DNA of 5,993 bases from CAYUVA01 sp964448115 [NCBI: uncultured bacterium] (GTDB lineage Bacteria > CAYUVA01). This document shows positions 5,945 through 5,993 of this stretch, in pieces. The notes under the pieces are model-generated. The model was not told the DNA's origin, did no database searches, and saw only the letters and a list, made by a program, of their open reading frames with translations. Within the stretch, counting starts at the first letter, position 1, and the number at the start of each line of letters is the position of its first letter. The stretch covers positions 1-5,993 of the forward strand of contig CAYUVA010000075.1 in NCBI GenBank assembly GCA_964448115.1. Reading direction: 5' to 3'. The translations under genes and the position numbers were made by a program.

Positions 5945-5961
5945 CGTGCCAAAATGGCACG
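5945..5961. repeat. Perfect hairpin CGTGCCA-AAA-TGGCACG
   Basis: A 7-bp perfect stem (5945-5951 with 5955-5961) with a 3-nt AAA loop. No T-tract follows on either strand, so it is not an intrinsic terminator. It could be an operator or part of a dispersed repeat unit with the neighbouring GAGGATCCTC palindrome. Confidence 0.55.
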
Positions 5962-5970
5962 CAGAGGGGA

Positions 5971-5982
5971 TAACTCATTGAT
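5971..5982 (+). repeat. Direct repeat copy 2 (TAACTCATTGAT)
   Basis: The second copy of the element at 5864-5875, with one mismatch, 107 bp downstream. The sequence after it runs off the window edge. Confidence 0.45.
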
Positions 5983-5993
5983 TTAATTGATGT

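Larger units (their letters stand above)
5550..5993. other. AT-rich intergenic region without a supported gene
   Basis: This 444-base stretch after the diguanylate cyclase gene has no convincing coding frame on either strand. It contains an AT-rich inverted repeat, a parS-like palindrome, two diverged direct-repeat pairs and two further small hairpins, each listed separately. The density of repeats and partly open frames would fit an extended regulatory region or decayed mobile or dispersed-repeat DNA. Confidence 0.6.

Noticed and set aside
5956-5971. Possible sigma-54 promoter: TGGCAC is present at 5955-5960.
   Set aside because: The required GC-containing -12 element (TTGC-like) is missing at the proper spacing, where GAGGGGAT occurs instead. 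TGGCAC is also explained as one arm of the CGTGCCA hairpin.
5877-5993. Minus-strand frame open from the right edge to a stop at 5879-5877 (39 codons, with an ATG at 5978).
   Set aside because: It is short, has no ribosome binding site and overlaps three palindromes. The plus strand is equally open across the same repeat, so this looks like repeat DNA.

Overview
The window looks like chromosomal DNA from an uncultivated diderm (Gram-negative type) bacterium of moderate GC content. The evidence is a lipobox lipoprotein, a Sec-exported TolB-like propeller, a membrane diguanylate cyclase, sigma-70-type promoters, and simple-repeat intergenic DNA of a kind I associate with environmental assemblies. 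I cannot assign a phylum from the sequence alone.

Layout. Bases 1-345 (minus strand) hold the N-terminal part of an exported TPR protein that runs off the left edge. It is driven by a promoter with perfect consensus hexamers (380-407). Bases 346-636 are a divergent intergenic region with a C/G-rich hairpin, three short tandem-repeat arrays in a row, and a promoter candidate reading right. From 637 to 5549 five genes lie head to tail on the plus strand: a YdjM/DUF457-like membrane protein, a radical SAM enzyme with a SPASM-like Cys-rich C-terminus (8-nt overlap with the gene before it), a HEAT-repeat lipoprotein (63-nt gap), a TolB/PD40-type beta-propeller (26-nt overlap), and a two-TM GGDEF diguanylate cyclase (42-nt gap). 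I see no terminator between them, so they may form one operon or two or three closely spaced units. Bases 5550-5993 hold no gene I can support. They are AT-rich and carry several inverted repeats, two diverged direct-repeat pairs, and a 16-bp near-palindrome one base away from a perfectly palindromic form of the ParB-binding site parS.

How the genes may work together (inference). The HEAT lipoprotein and the propeller are two protein-interaction scaffolds, the first predicted on a membrane surface and the second in the periplasm, made from overlapping genes. The diguanylate cyclase behind them could link that envelope module to c-di-GMP. The radical SAM enzyme is translationally coupled to a membrane protein that keeps conserved His/Asp residues; its substrate is unknown and no precursor peptide gene is visible nearby. 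No described system with this exact gene set is known to me. The right-hand intergenic region, with its parS-like site, is the most unusual non-coding part.
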